Source of the DNA: Mesopusillimonas faecipullorum
GTDB lineage: Bacteria; Pseudomonadota; Gammaproteobacteria; Burkholderiales; Burkholderiaceae_B
Direction: 5' to 3'
DNA: 42,546 nt
Assembly: GCF_020539505.1 (NCBI RefSeq)
Contig: NZ_JACDXW010000010.1
Coordinates: 1 to 42,546 of the forward strand
In this document: positions 1-13,669 of the stretch, one piece after another
Numbering within the stretch: position 1 is the first letter of the stretch
How the letters are laid out: each line of letters opens with the position of its first letter
Translations under genes and position numbers: made by a program
The notes under the pieces: model-generated
Told to the model about the DNA's origin: nothing
The model's input: the letters and a program-made list of their open reading frames with translations, nothing else
The model's database searches: none

Positions 1-127
1 CGGTGACAACGTGTCGATGGAAGTGACGCTGATTGCGCCTATCGCCATGGAAGAAGGTCTGCGCTTCGCTATCCGCGAAGGTGGCCGTACCGTCGGTGCC
101 GGCGTCGTCGCCAAAATCATCGCTTAA
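1..127 (+). CDS. tuf: Elongation factor Tu, C-terminal end (partial)
   Basis: The reading frame that starts at base 2 encodes the last 41 residues of EF-Tu and ends with TAA at 125-127. The tail reads [19 protein letters not shown], then [16 protein letters not shown] and KIIA, which is the conserved end of the domain III beta-barrel. EF-Tu is the GTPase that brings aminoacyl-tRNA to the ribosome. The 5' part lies outside the window. A second tuf begins at 42421, so this genome has the usual two tuf copies of proteobacteria. A hairpin and a terminator-like structure follow before tRNA-Trp. Confidence 0.97.
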   Translation, partial: GDNVSMEVTLIAPIAMEEGLRFAIREGGRTVGAGVVAKIIA

Positions 128-139
128 GTAGTTTTGAAT

Positions 140-176
140 CTGCATGCCGCTGTAGTGGGTTTACATCGGCATGCAG
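140..176 (+). repeat. Inverted repeat downstream of tuf
   Basis: CTGCATGCCG (140-149) and CGGCATGCAG (167-176) are perfect 10-bp complements. The stem can continue past one mismatch through TGTA/TACA to about 14 bp. No T-run follows it. It may be an RNA-stabilising or processing stem at the 3' end of the tuf message. Confidence 0.6.
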
Positions 177-178
177 TA

Positions 179-209
179 GGCAGCCCAAGTCTGACGAAGG
201 CTGTCTTTT
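179..209 (+). terminator. Probable Rho-independent terminator or attenuator after tuf
   Basis: GGCAGCC (179-185) pairs with GGCTGTC (199-205) with one G-T wobble and a 13-base loop. TTTT follows at 206-209. It ends only 8 bases before the mature tRNA-Trp, so read-through or processing probably links tuf and the tRNA/secE transcript. Confidence 0.5.
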
Positions 210-217
210 CAGGTTAT

Positions 218-293
218 AGGGGTATAGCTCAATTGGCAGAGCGTCGGTCTCCAAAACCGAAGGTTGTAGGTTCGATTCCTACTGCCCCTGCCA
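218..293 (+). tRNA. tRNA-Trp (anticodon CCA)
   Basis: The 76-base sequence folds as a full cloverleaf. The acceptor AGGGGTA (218-224) pairs with TGCCCCT, the T arm is GTAGG-TTCGATT-CCTAC, and the anticodon loop CTCCAAA carries CCA at 251-253. The 3' CCA is encoded at 291-293. A tRNA-Trp just ahead of secE-nusG is the usual arrangement in beta- and gammaproteobacteria. secE starts 47 bases downstream, so a joint transcript cut by RNase P/E is likely. Confidence 0.97.
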
Positions 294-340
294 TCCAAAT
301 CGCTGCGTAGCAAGCGATACAGCGGGACAACTCGCATCAT

Positions 341-721
341 ATGTCGAATACCAAAGTAGAAACTGTCAACAGCACGCTAGATCGTGTCAAGCTTGGGCTG
401 GCCGTGCTCGTTATCGCCGCTGGCATCGTTGCGTTCTCGGTACTCGACGGCCAGCCTGGCGTAGTACGCGTAGCGATTTTCCTTGTAAGCGTCATCATCG
501 CCGCCTTTATCGCGTGGTCTAGCGAACCTGGCCGTCGCACAATGGCCTTCGGCCGTGATGCCTATCACGAAGTCAAGCGTGTCCATTGGCCGACTCGCAA
601 AGAAGCTATGCAGATGACGGGCATCGTGTTCGTCTTCGTCATCATCATGGCCATATTTCTTTGGCTGGTGGATAAAACCCTAGGCTGGGTCATCTATGGC
701 CTGTTACTAGGATGGAGATAA
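341..721 (+). CDS. secE: Preprotein translocase subunit SecE
   Basis: 126 residues. SecE clamps the SecY channel in the inner membrane. Three hydrophobic segments are visible at about residues 17-35, 42-60 and 93-115, the three-helix form known from E. coli. The conserved amphipathic stretch EVKRVHWPTRKEA lies ahead of the last helix and marks the family. The start ATG (341) has only a weak Shine-Dalgarno. The stop TAA (719-721) is 3 bases before nusG, so the two are translated from one message. Confidence 0.96.
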   Translation: MSNTKVETVNSTLDRVKLGLAVLVIAAGIVAFSVLDGQPGVVRVAIFLVSVIIAAFIAWSSEPGRRTMAFGRDAYHEVKRVHWPTRKEAMQMTGIVFVFVIIMAIFLWLVDKTLGWVIYGLLLGWR

Positions 722-724
722 GAC

Positions 725-1258
725 ATGAGTAAACGCTGGTACGTGGTTCATGTCTATTCCGGCATGGAAAAAAGCGTCAGCAAAGCCTTGACCGAGCGTA
801 TTGAGCAGGCAGGTTTGCAGACATCCTTCGGGCGCATTCTGGTGCCCTCCGAAGAAGTCGTCGAAGTCAAAGGTGGCAAAAAATCCATCACTGAACGCCG
901 TATTTTCCCCGGCTACGTGTTGGTAGAAATGGATCTCACCGATGACAGCTGGCACTTGGTGAAAAGCACCAATCGTGTCACTGGCTTCCTGGGCGGTTCC
1001 GGCAACCGTCCGGCTCCCATCTCCGAGCGCGAAGTAGAAAAAATTCTTTCGCAAATGGAAGAGGGCGTCGAGAAACCCCGGCCCAAAATTCTTTTCGAAG
1101 TGGGCGAAATGGTTCGGGTCAAAGAAGGCCCGTTCGCAGACTTCAACGGCAACGTCGAAGACGTCAACTACGAGAAAAGCAAGGTGCGCGTTTCGGTCAC
1201 TATTTTTGGCCGCGCCACACCTGTCGAACTCGATTTTGGTCAAGTCGAAAAGGCTTGA
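725..1258 (+). CDS. nusG: Transcription termination/antitermination factor NusG
   Basis: 177 residues, the normal size. NusG binds RNA polymerase and links it to Rho or to ribosomal protein S10. The N-terminal NGN domain is recognisable from the opening [16 protein letters not shown] and the central [10 protein letters not shown]. The C-terminal KOW domain follows at about residues 122-177, with [17 protein letters not shown]. It follows secE with a 3-base gap. Its partner S10 (NusE) would be encoded just beyond the tuf gene at the right end of the window if gene order is standard. Confidence 0.97.
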   Translation: MSKRWYVVHVYSGMEKSVSKALTERIEQAGLQTSFGRILVPSEEVVEVKGGKKSITERRIFPGYVLVEMDLTDDSWHLVKSTNRVTGFLGGSGNRPAPISEREVEKILSQMEEGVEKPRPKILFEVGEMVRVKEGPFADFNGNVEDVNYEKSKVRVSVTIFGRATPVELDFGQVEKA

Positions 1259-1283
1259 TCGTTTTTCAACCCCGGGGAGTTCT

Positions 1284-1302
1284 GGGTGTCTTCCAGACAT
1301 CC
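1284..1302 (+). promoter_or_regulatory. Small hairpin in the rplK leader
   Basis: GGGTGTCT (1284-1291) pairs with AGACATCC (1295-1302) around a 3-base loop, with one wobble. It lies 30 bases before the rplK start in the nusG-rplK gap. In E. coli, L1 represses rplKA by binding this leader. Whether this stem is the L1 target here is a guess. Confidence 0.35.
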
Positions 1303-1331
1303 TGAACGCATGAACCCGCAAGGAGTAAAGC

Positions 1332-1763
1332 ATGGCGAAGAAAATCGTCGGCTTCATCAAGCTGCAAGTCCCAGCTGGTAAGGCCAATCCGTCCCCCCCC
1401 ATCGGTCCAGCGCTGGGTCAGCGCGGTCTGAACATCATGGAATTCTGCAAGGCCTTCAACGCCCAGACTCAAGGTCTGGAGCCCGGTCTGCCGATTCCTG
1501 TCGTCATCACCGCCTTTGCCGACAAGAGCTTCACGTTCATCATGAAGACTCCGCCGGCCACGATCCTGATCAAAAAGGCAGCTGGCATTCAAAAGGGTTC
1601 CGCACGTCCCAACTCCGAAAAAGTCGGCAAGTTGACGCGCGCCCAAGCTGAAGAGATCGCCAAGACCAAGTCTCCCGACCTGACCGCTGCCGATCTGGAC
1701 GCAGCAGTTCGTACGGTGGCTGGCAGTGCGCGCAGCATGGGCATCGAAGTGGAGGGCGTTTAA
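1332..1763 (+). CDS. rplK: 50S ribosomal protein L11
   Basis: 143 residues, family length. L11 forms the GTPase-associated centre with 23S rRNA and is needed for the stringent response through RelA. The N-terminal domain carries the proline-rich [19 protein letters not shown] and the C-terminal RNA-binding domain carries [13 protein letters not shown] clear AAGGAG Shine-Dalgarno precedes ATG 1332. The stop is two bases ahead of rplA, so the pair is translationally coupled as in E. coli. Confidence 0.98.
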   Translation: MAKKIVGFIKLQVPAGKANPSPPIGPALGQRGLNIMEFCKAFNAQTQGLEPGLPIPVVITAFADKSFTFIMKTPPATILIKKAAGIQKGSARPNSEKVGKLTRAQAEEIAKTKSPDLTAADLDAAVRTVAGSARSMGIEVEGV

Positions 1764-1765
1764 TC

Positions 1766-2461
1766 ATGGCTAAGCTGGGCAAACGCGCGGCAGCGATCCG
1801 CGCCAAGATCGATCGCAATAAGTTCTACCCCGTTGCCGAGGCGCTGACCTTGGTTAAAGAAACGGCTACTGCCAAGTTCGACGAATCCATCGACGTGGCC
1901 GTTCAGTTGGGTATCGATCCCCGTAAGTCCGACCAACTGGTTCGCGGCTCGGTGGTTCTGCCTGCTGGTACGGGTAAATCGGTCCGTGTGGCTGTGTTCG
2001 CCCAAGGCGACAAAGCCGAGGAAGCCAAAGCCGCTGGCGCCGACATCGTCGGCCTGGACGACCTGGCTGACAGCATCAAGGCCGGTAACCTGGACTTCGA
2101 CGTCGTCATCGCTTCTCCCGACACCATGCGCGTCGTGGGTGCCCTGGGCCAAGTGCTCGGTCCCCGTGGCCTGATGCCTAACCCCAAAGTGGGCACGGTA
2201 ACTCCTGACGTCGCTACGGCAGTCAAGAACGCCAAGGCAGGTCAAGTGCAGTATCGTACCGACAAAGCCGGCATTATCCATGCCACTATCGGTCGTGCTT
2301 CCTTCGACACCGAAAAGCTGCAAAGCAACCTGGCCGCGCTGGTCGAAGCCCTCAACAAGGCTCGCCCCGCATCCGCCAAGGGTGTGTATCTGCGCAAATT
2401 GGCCGTGTCCTCCACCATGGGTGGCGGTGCACGTGTCGAAATCGCTTCGTTGACCGCCTAA
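1766..2461 (+). CDS. rplA: 50S ribosomal protein L1
   Basis: 231 residues, family length. L1 forms the stalk at the tRNA exit side. Family signatures seen are [20 protein letters not shown] near the start and the loop [15 protein letters not shown] in the middle. In other bacteria L1 represses its own rplKA message. A 257-base gap with regulatory stems separates it from rplJ, the normal boundary between the L11 and beta operons. Confidence 0.98.
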   Translation: MAKLGKRAAAIRAKIDRNKFYPVAEALTLVKETATAKFDESIDVAVQLGIDPRKSDQLVRGSVVLPAGTGKSVRVAVFAQGDKAEEAKAAGADIVGLDDLADSIKAGNLDFDVVIASPDTMRVVGALGQVLGPRGLMPNPKVGTVTPDVATAVKNAKAGQVQYRTDKAGIIHATIGRASFDTEKLQSNLAALVEALNKARPASAKGVYLRKLAVSSTMGGGARVEIASLTA

Positions 2462-2483
2462 TTCAGGCTGTCACAAACAGTAC

Positions 2484-2697
2484 TTTGGGCTGTACCCCCG
2501 GCTGTATTGGGGGTGCCGCTGTCAAAGACCGCTGGAGCCCAAATCGTCTTTTTTAAGGCTTTGGGCTTAATCAAGAAGAATCAGGCATCTGTCTGGCTAT
2601 TCTCATCCAGCGCAGACGGCGCCCATGGAAGAATTCTTTTCAAGAACTCGACCAGGAGCGCCGCATTCGGTAGACACGAAGGGTCGTCCTTTGTGTC
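2484..2697 (+). promoter_or_regulatory. L10 leader with alternative RNA pairings
   Basis: The gap before rplJ holds AGCCCAAA at 2536-2543. It can pair with TTTGGGCT at 2484-2491 or with an identical TTTGGGCT at 2560-2567, but not both at once. The first pairing encloses an ACCCCC/GGGGGT hairpin (2494-2499 and 2509-2514) and is followed by a T-rich TCGTCTTTTTT. A third stem, GACACGAAGG/CCTTTGTGTC (2673-2682 and 2688-2697), ends 7 bases before the rplJ Shine-Dalgarno GGAG (2705-2708). In E. coli the L10-L12 complex binds such a leader to repress rplJL. The pairing is visible here; the switching is inferred. Confidence 0.7.
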
Positions 2698-2718
2698 GTT
2701 AGATGGAGTGTTCATACC

Positions 2719-3243
2719 GTGAGTCTCAATCGAGCAGAGAAAGCGGTCGTCATCGAAGAAGTCGTTGCCGAACTGGCCAACGCCCAATCGATCGTCGTCG
2801 CTGAGTATCGTGGTCTGGACGTCGCTTCCGTCACCGTATTGCGCAAAAAAGCGCGTGAGTCGGGTGTATACCTGCGCGTTCTGAAGAACACGTTGGTACG
2901 CCGCGCGGTGGTTGGTACGCCTTTCGAAGGTCTTACCAATCAAATGGTCGGCCCGCTGATGTACGCCATCAGCAACGACCCCGTTTCGGCAGCCAAGGTA
3001 CTTGCCGGTTTTGCTACTACCAACGACAAGCTGGTCATCAAGGGCGGTTCGCTGCCCGGCAGCCAGCTTGACGCGAATGGCGTCAAGGCTTTGGCCACGA
3101 TGCCCTCCCGCGAAGAGTTGCTGGCAAAACTTATGGGTACCATGCAAGCACCCGTCACGCAATTTGTGCGTACGCTCAACGAAGTTCCTACCAAGTTCGT
3201 GCGTGGCCTGGCGGCCGTTCGCGACCAAAAGGAAGCTGCATAA
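2719..3243 (+). CDS. rplJ: 50S ribosomal protein L10
   Basis: 174 residues with a GTG start, chosen because the protein then begins [14 protein letters not shown] as in other betaproteobacteria and GGAG lies 10 bases upstream. L10 anchors the L7/L12 dimers to the ribosome and acts as a translational repressor of its own operon. The conserved [18 protein letters not shown] and the C-terminal helix that binds L7/L12 (after about residue 135) are present. rplL follows after 72 bases. Confidence 0.97.
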   Translation: MSLNRAEKAVVIEEVVAELANAQSIVVAEYRGLDVASVTVLRKKARESGVYLRVLKNTLVRRAVVGTPFEGLTNQMVGPLMYAISNDPVSAAKVLAGFATTNDKLVIKGGSLPGSQLDANGVKALATMPSREELLAKLMGTMQAPVTQFVRTLNEVPTKFVRGLAAVRDQKEAA

Positions 3244-3315
3244 CTTGCAGCGGAACTCGTCGAACGACAGAGCGATACCCAACCTGGCATTTATTTAATA
3301 TTTGGAGTTCTACAA

Positions 3316-3696
3316 ATGGCACTGAGCAAAGCAGAAATCCTTGACGCCGTCGCTAACCTGACGGTCCTGGAACTGTCCGAACTGATCACGGACATGGAAG
3401 AAAAATTCGGCGTGTCGGCTGCTGCCGCCGCCGTGGCCGTAGCTGCCCCCGCCGCTGGTGGCGCTGCTGCCGCAGCTGAAGAAAAGACCGAGTTTGACCT
3501 GGTTCTGACGGAAGTCGGCGCCAACAAGGTTAACGTCATCAAGGTCGTGCGCGAAATCACCGGTCTGGGCCTGAAAGAAGCCAAGGACCTGGTTGACGGC
3601 GCTCCTAAGGCTGTTAAAGAAGCCATGGCCAAGGCTGACGCCGAAGCTGCTCAGAAGAAGCTGGAAGAAGCTGGCGCTAAGGCCGAGCTCAAGTAA
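3316..3696 (+). CDS. rplL: 50S ribosomal protein L7/L12
   Basis: 126 residues. L7/L12 forms the mobile stalk that recruits translation factors. The N-terminal dimerisation helix is followed by an alanine-rich hinge at about residues 36-56, then the globular C-terminal domain with [16 protein letters not shown]. The start ATG 3316 has GGAG upstream. The protein ends at the boundary of the rplL-rpoB attenuator. Confidence 0.98.
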   Translation: MALSKAEILDAVANLTVLELSELITDMEEKFGVSAAAAAVAVAAPAAGGAAAAAEEKTEFDLVLTEVGANKVNVIKVVREITGLGLKEAKDLVDGAPKAVKEAMAKADAEAAQKKLEEAGAKAELK

Positions 3697-3710
3697 TCCT
3701 GCTTGTTCTC

Positions 3711-3745
3711 ACCCGGAAAGACCGATTTCGGTCTTTCCGGGTTTT
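3711..3745 (+). terminator. Attenuator/terminator between rplL and rpoB
   Basis: A perfect 14-bp stem pairs ACCCGGAAAGACCG (3711-3724) with CGGTCTTTCCGGGT (3729-3742), with loop ATTT, and TTTT runs through 3745. It begins 14 bases after the rplL stop. E. coli has a partial terminator at the same place that makes more stalk protein than polymerase. The stem here is strong, but the short T-run suggests incomplete termination. Confidence 0.85.
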
Positions 3746-3806
3746 GCGTCTCCAGAAAACCCGTTATGGCCATCGGGTTTCATTTGGACAGACAGGTTTT
3801 CTGGAG
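3739..3806 (+). promoter_or_regulatory. Overlapping alternative stems upstream of rpoB
   Basis: GGGTTTT (3739-3745), part of the attenuator 3' arm, is complementary to AAAACCC (3756-3762). CTCCAGAAAACC (3750-3761) is a perfect 12-bp complement of GGTTTTCTGGAG (3795-3806), and a smaller AAACCCG/CGGGTTT stem (3757-3763 and 3774-3780) competes with it. These cannot all form together. The 12-bp stem is a plausible RNase III cleavage site of the kind known in the E. coli rplL-rpoB spacer. Confidence 0.6.
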
Positions 3807-3862
3807 TCGTAAACCAGGGCCGTGGTTGACGGTCTGTGTAACCCCATCGAGTCGGAGTGCTC

Positions 3863-6800
3863 ATGCCTTATTCGTTTACCGAAAAAAAGCGCATACGTAA
3901 AAGCTTCGCCAAGCGAGAGGACGTCCAGGACGTTCCTTACCTGCTGGCGACGCAATTGGAATCTTTCTCCACTTTCCTGCAAGAAAAAGCTGCCCCTTCA
4001 CAACGTAAAGATGAAGGCCTGCAGGCAGCTTTCACATCGATTTTCCCGATAGTCAGTCATAACCAGATGGCACGGCTGGAATTTGTCAGCTATACCCTGG
4101 GCGACCCGGTTTTCGACGTAAAAGAATGCCAACTGCGCGGTTTGACGTATGCCTCGCCCTTGCGCGCCAAAGTGCGCCTGGTGCTGATGGACCGCGAAGT
4201 CAGTAAGCCTACCGTGAAGGAAGTGAAAGAACAGGAAGTCTACATGGGCGAAATGCCGCTCATGACAGACACCGGTTCGTTCGTGATCAACGGTACTGAG
4301 CGCGTCATCGTATCACAGCTGCACCGTTCGCCCGGCGTGTTTTTCGAGCACGATCGCGGTAAGACGCATAGCTCCGGTAAGCTGCTGTTTTCCGCACGCG
4401 TGATTCCTTACCGTGGTTCCTGGCTAGACTTCGAGTTCGATCCCAAGGACATCCTGTTCTTCCGTATCGACCGTCGTCGCAAGATGCCTGTCACCATCCT
4501 GCTCAAGGCCATCGGCATGACGTCCGAGGCCATCCTGGCTCACTTCTTCGACTTCGACAACATCGAGTTGCAAAGTGAGGGCGGTCTGCTGGAATTCGTG
4601 GCCGAGCGCTGGAAGGGTGAAGTGGCCCACTTCGACATCACCGATCGTAGCGGTAAGGTCATCGTCGAGAAAGACAAGCGCATCAACGCACGTCACCTGC
4701 GCGAGCTCGAGGCTGCTAACGTGCAGCACGTGTCTATTCCTGAAGATTTCTTGCTGGGCAAGGTGCTGGCCAAGAACATCGTCAACGAAGAGACCGGCGA
4801 AGTCATCGCCAACGCCAACGACGAAATCACCGAAGGCGTGTTGGCCGACTTGCGCATCGCCAACGTGCGCAATATTCAGACGCTGTACACCAACGATCTG
4901 GATCGTGGCCCCTATATTTCGCAAACCTTGCGTACTGACGAAACCGCCGATCAGAACACGGCTCGTATCGCCATCTATCGCATGATGCGTCCCGGCGAGC
5001 CGCCAACCGAAGAAGCGGTCGAAGCGCTGTTCCAACGCTTGTTCTACAGCGAAGAAGCCTACGATCTGTCGCGTGTTGGCCGCATGAAGGTCAACAGCCG
5101 CTTGGGTCGCGCCGAAACCACCGCGGGTCCGCTGACGCTGACCGACGAAGACATCCTTGACACCATCAAGGTGCTGGTCGAGTTGCGTAATGGTCGTGGT
5201 CAGATCGACGATATCGATCACCTGGGTAACCGTCGCGTGCGTTGCGTGGGCGAATTGGCCGAAAACCAGTTCCGCGCCGGCTTGGTGCGCGTAGAGCGTG
5301 CCGTCAAAGAGCGTCTGGGTCAGGCTGAGTCCGAGAACCTAATGCCGCACGATCTGATCAACTCCAAGCCCATCTCTGCGGCGATTAAAGAGTTCTTCGG
5401 TTCCAGCCAGTTGTCGCAGTTCATGGACCAAACCAACCCCTTGTCCGAAATCACGCACAAGCGTCGTGTTTCGGCTTTGGGCCCGGGCGGTCTGACTCGC
5501 GAACGTGCCGGCTTTGAAGTGCGCGACGTGCACCCCACGCACTACGGTCGTGTGTGCCCCATCGAAACGCCTGAAGGTCCGAACATCGGTCTGATCAACT
5601 CCATGGCGCTTTATGCTCGTCTGAACGAGTATGGTTTCCTGGAAACGCCTTATCGCAAAATTATCGATGGCAAGGTCAGCGAACAGATCGATTACCTGTC
5701 CGCTATCGAAGAAGGCAACTTCATCATTGCCCAGGCTAACGCCGAGCTGGACGAAGAAGGTCGCTTCACCAACGATTTGGTGGCTTGCCGCCAAGCGGGT
5801 GAGACGCTGTTGACTGCGCCTGACAACGTCGACTACATGGACGTTGCGCCTTCGCAGATCGTGTCGGTAGCTGCTTCGTTGATTCCCTTCCTGGAACACG
5901 ACGACGCCAACCGTGCACTGATGGGCGCCAACATGCAACGTCAGGCGGTTCCTTGCCTGCGCCCCGAGAAGCCTCTGGTCGGTACCGGTATCGAGCGCAC
6001 CGTAGCGGTCGACTCGGGCACCACCGTGCAAGCTCGTCGTGGCGGTCTTGTTGACCACGTTGATGCAGACCGCGTCGTGATTCGCGTCAACGACGAAGAG
6101 AACGTCGCGGGTGAAGTCGGTGTAGATATCTACAACCTCACCAAATACACGCGTTCCAACCAGAACACCAACATCAACCAGCGTCCTATCGTTAAGCGTG
6201 GCGACATCGTCGCACGTGGCGACGTGCTGGCTGACGGCGCGTCCAGCGACCTGGGTGAACTGGCTCTGGGTCAGAACATGCTGATCGCGTTCATGCCCTG
6301 GAATGGTTACAACTTCGAAGACTCGATTCTGATCTCCGAAAAAATCGTAGCCGACGACCGCTATACCTCGATCCACATCGAGGAACTGACGGTAGTGGCA
6401 CGAGACACCAAACTGGGCGCTGAAGAAATCACGCGCGACATCAGCAACCTGCCAGAAACGCAACTGAATCGCCTGGACGATTCGGGCATTGTGCACATTG
6501 GCGCTGAAGTGCGTGCCGATGACGTGCTGGTCGGTAAAGTTACGCCCAAGGGCGAGACCCAACTGACGCCCGAAGAAAAGCTGCTGCGCGCCATCTTCGG
6601 CGAGAAAGCCTCCGACGTGAAAGATACCTCGCTGCGCGTGCCTTCGGGCATGGTTGGCACGGTTATCGACGTGCAGGTCTTCACGCGTGAAGGTATCGAC
6701 CGCGACAAGCGCGCTCAGTCCATCATCGACGACGAACTGCGCCGTTACCGCCAAGACTTGAACGACCAGCTGCGTATCGTTGAAAACGATACCTTCGACC

Positions 6801-7974
6801 GTATCGAGAAATTCCTCGTTGGCAAGGTCGTCAACGGCGGCCCGCGCAAGCTGGCCAAGGGCAAAGAGGTCGAGTCCGCTTATCTGGCTGAACTCGACCG
6901 CTGGCAGTGGTTCGATATTCGTCTTTCGGACGAAGCGCACGCTGTGTTGCTTGAGCAAGCCAAGGAATCGCTCGAACAGAAGCGTCACCAGTTTGATCTG
7001 GCTTTCGAAGAAAAGCGCAAGAAGCTCACGCAAGGCGACGAGCTACCCCCCGGCGTGCTCAAAATGGTCAAGGTTTACCTGGCCGTCAAGCGCCGCCTGC
7101 AGCCTGGCGACAAGATGGCCGGCCGTCACGGTAACAAGGGCGTGGTCTCGCGCATCACCCCGGTCGAAGACATGCCGCACATGGCTGACGGCACCCCTGT
7201 CGATATCGTGTTGAACCCGCTGGGCGTGCCTTCGCGGATGAACATCGGGCAGGTGCTTGAAGTTCACCTGGGTTGGGCTGCCAAGGGCTTGGGCCGTCGT
7301 ATCAACGACATGATCGAGCAAGAGAAGGGCGTTCAGGCCAAGCAAGTTCGTAGCTTCCTCGAACAGGTCTACAACGAGCGTGGTCGTCCCGAGCATCTCG
7401 AAAGGCTGAGCGATGACGAAGTCATCGAAATGGCTCGCAACCTGGCCAATGGTGTGCCGCTGGCTACGCCTGTGTTCGACGGCGCTGCCGAAGAAGACAT
7501 CACCGCCATGTTGAAGCTGGCCTATCCTGATCAAGTCGCCCAAGACCTCAAGCTGACTGACGACCGTACGCAAGCCTGGCTGTTCGACGGTCGTACCGGC
7601 GAGCAATTCGAGCGTCCTGTCACTGTGGGCTACATGCACTACCTGAAGCTGCATCACTTGGTCGACGACAAGATGCACGCGCGTTCCACCGGCCCGTACT
7701 CGCTGGTTACGCAACAGCCTCTGGGTGGTAAAGCCCAATTCGGCGGTCAGCGTTTCGGTGAGATGGAAGTGTGGGCGCTGGAAGCTTACGGCGCGGCTTA
7801 TACGCTGCAGGAAATGCTCACGGTCAAGTCCGACGATATCACTGGCCGTACCAAGGTCTACGAGAACATCGTCAAGGGCGACCACGTGATCGATGCCGGC
7901 ATGCCAGAGTCGTTCAACGTCCTCGTCAAGGAAATTAGATCCCTGTCCCTGGACATGGATTTGGAGCGTAACTG

Positions 7975-7975
<1 letters not shown>
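3863..7975 (+). CDS. rpoB: RNA polymerase beta subunit
   Basis: 1370 residues, the size typical of Bordetella-like relatives. I chose ATG 3863, giving [15 protein letters not shown], rather than the in-frame GTG at 3857, because GGAG lies 5 bases before the ATG. Beta forms one half of the catalytic cleft. The rifampicin-pocket region (about 5390-5520) reads [17 protein letters not shown] then [13 protein letters not shown]. The residues matching E. coli Q513, D516, H526 and S531 are all wild type, so no resistance change is seen. The conserved [13 protein letters not shown] lies at about 7108-7143. The stop TGA overlaps the rpoC ATG by one base. Confidence 0.98.
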
Positions 7976-12225
<4,250 letters not shown>

Positions 12226-12282
12226 GCCTGATACCGATAGGCACGCTTGAAAGGCGTGTCAAAACGGTAGCGGTGTCAGTAC

Positions 12283-12328
12283 AAACAAGAAGCCCGCCAT
12301 GCGAATAGTTTGGCGGGCTTCTTGTTTT
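12283..12328. terminator. Bidirectional Rho-independent terminator after rpoC
   Basis: ACAAGAAGCCCGCCA (12285-12299) is perfectly complementary to TGGCGGGCTTCTTGT (12311-12325), and the stem extends by two A-T pairs to 17 bp. TTTT follows on the + strand. On the minus strand the matching AAA run gives U's. It sits between rpoC and a converging minus-strand gene, so it serves both. Confidence 0.92.
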
Positions 12329-12353
12329 GTAGGCGATACAAGGCGCCTACAGC

Positions 12354-13433
12354 TTAGTCCAACACCGCATAAGAATGCTCGGGCACCAGTTCGGGCGGAG
12401 CCACCACATACGAAGCATCATTGCCCTCGGCCTTCAGGCGTTGTTCCAGCACGCGGCGGGCGCGTATGGGGCCCTCGTCCAGTTTGATGGCCACCGACGG
12501 TAGCGGGCGGTTCAGGGCTTGCGCCTGTTTTTGCTGAACCTCGAGAATGACTTTGTCTTCGTCGAAGGTGTGGCGGCTGGCGTTGACGATGATCTGCGTC
12601 AGTTGCTCGTCGTTTAGGCGGCAGTTGCGCACGAAGGACCAGAAATAATGGGTGGAGCTTTCGGTTTCGGGTGTCAACAGGTGCATGGCGTGGCCTACGG
12701 CGGCGGAGCTGCGCTCGGTGTCTACTGGGTGTGCACCGACAATGGTGAGGTTGATAGAGGGCACGAGATGGACGGCGGACTGCCAGCGATGGATGGGGCC
12801 GTTTTGCTGCAGGAGCAGCTGGAAGAATGGGGGTGGATCGATATTGGGCATCTCTCGGTGTACCCGTATCAAACTGTCGTCCGTAACCGTCACGGTCATG
12901 GGGTAGTTGGCGATGGACTCTTCTTCTTCGTTGCCTATGGTGCGCTGATGCACATAGGTTTCGTGGCTAAGATCCAGTAGGTTGTCATTGACCAGTCGGT
13001 AGTCGGCTTGGATGTGGTGATAGCCACGTGAGGCTGCCCATTGCGGATGGTCGTTCTGGTAAAGATCGGGAATGAGCGCGGTATCGGCAAGTTCGGCGGG
13101 GCCCATCCATATCCATGCCAAGCCGTGACGCGACACCAGCGGAAAACTGCGAATGTGGGCGGCAGCCGGTATGTTGCTTTGGCCGGGCACGTCGGTACAG
13201 TGCCCTTGGGCATCAAAGCGCATGCCGTGATAGCCGCATTGCATTTGATCTTCAACGCGCTTGCCACAGGAAAGCGGCAGCAGGCGGTGAGGGCACAAGT
13301 CTTCCAGCGCGGCCAGCTCGCCGTCACCCGTGCGGAACATGACCAGGGGAATATCCAGCAGCCGGCGGGCAATAAAGGCTTGTTCGAACTCGTGATCGAA
13401 AGCGGCAACGTACCAAGCATTCTTCAAGAACAT
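12354..13433 (-). CDS. VanA-like Rieske oxygenase (aromatic O-demethylase type)
   Basis: 359 residues from ATG 13433, preceded by AAGGAG. A longer in-frame start at 13496 has no such signal. The Rieske [2Fe-2S] ligands are C47-P-H49 and C66-G-Y-H69. The mononuclear iron site shows D154, H157 and H162 in NLLDLSHETYVH, the pattern of vanillate O-demethylase oxygenase VanA and of related dicamba and toluenesulfonate enzymes. Such enzymes use a separate FMN/ferredoxin reductase (VanB), and none is encoded in the window. The substrate is therefore open: vanillate or another methoxy- or methyl-aromatic acid. It is transcribed divergently from an IclR regulator that probably controls it. Confidence 0.85.
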   Translation of the reverse strand: MFLKNAWYVAAFDHEFEQAFIARRLLDIPLVMFRTGDGELAALEDLCPHRLLPLSCGKRVEDQMQCGYHGMRFDAQGHCTDVPGQSNIPAAAHIRSFPLVSRHGLAWIWMGPAELADTALIPDLYQNDHPQWAASRGYHHIQADYRLVNDNLLDLSHETYVHQRTIGNEEEESIANYPMTVTVTDDSLIRVHREMPNIDPPPFFQLLLQQNGPIHRWQSAVHLVPSINLTIVGAHPVDTERSSAAVGHAMHLLTPETESSTHYFWSFVRNCRLNDEQLTQIIVNASRHTFDEDKVILEVQQKQAQALNRPLPSVAIKLDEGPIRARRVLEQRLKAEGNDASYVVAPPELVPEHSYAVLD

Positions 13434-13506
13434 GGGGGCTCCTTGGGGGGCTATGGCAGAGTGGGCAGCACGCCAAGCAGAAATGGCACGGTGCATCTCT
13501 AGCGCT

Positions 13507-13544
13507 ATTGTTCAACAATATAAAATCAATACAATAATATTATT
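13507..13544. promoter_or_regulatory. Operator candidates between Rieske gene and iclR
   Basis: Two perfect palindromes lie in the AT-rich divergent region: ATTGTT-C-AACAAT at 13507-13519 and AATAATATTATT at 13533-13544. The first resembles the short palindromes bound by IclR-type regulators of aromatic pathways. The second may simply be the -10 region. Confidence 0.5.
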
Positions 13545-13669
13545 AAAAATTATGCCTAAGGCCTATAGGGAAATCCCGAGAAGCACTTGTTTGTGAAGGG
13601 CAATACATTGACGTTGCTGGCTTGCGTGCAGTCGTGTCATGATTGCTGGTTGGATGAAGGGGGATTGCC

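Noticed and set aside
2507-2722. A 71-codon frame in the rplJ leader
   Set aside because: No Shine-Dalgarno, no family resemblance, and it covers the regulatory stems; the bases are better explained as leader RNA.
3857-3862. GTG 3857 as the rpoB start
   Set aside because: ATG 3863 gives the family N-terminus and is 5 bases after GGAG; the GTG overlaps that signal.
13434-13496. Longer N-terminus for the VanA-like oxygenase
   Set aside because: The extension lacks a ribosome site, while AAGGAG lies just before ATG 13433, where VanA proteins begin.
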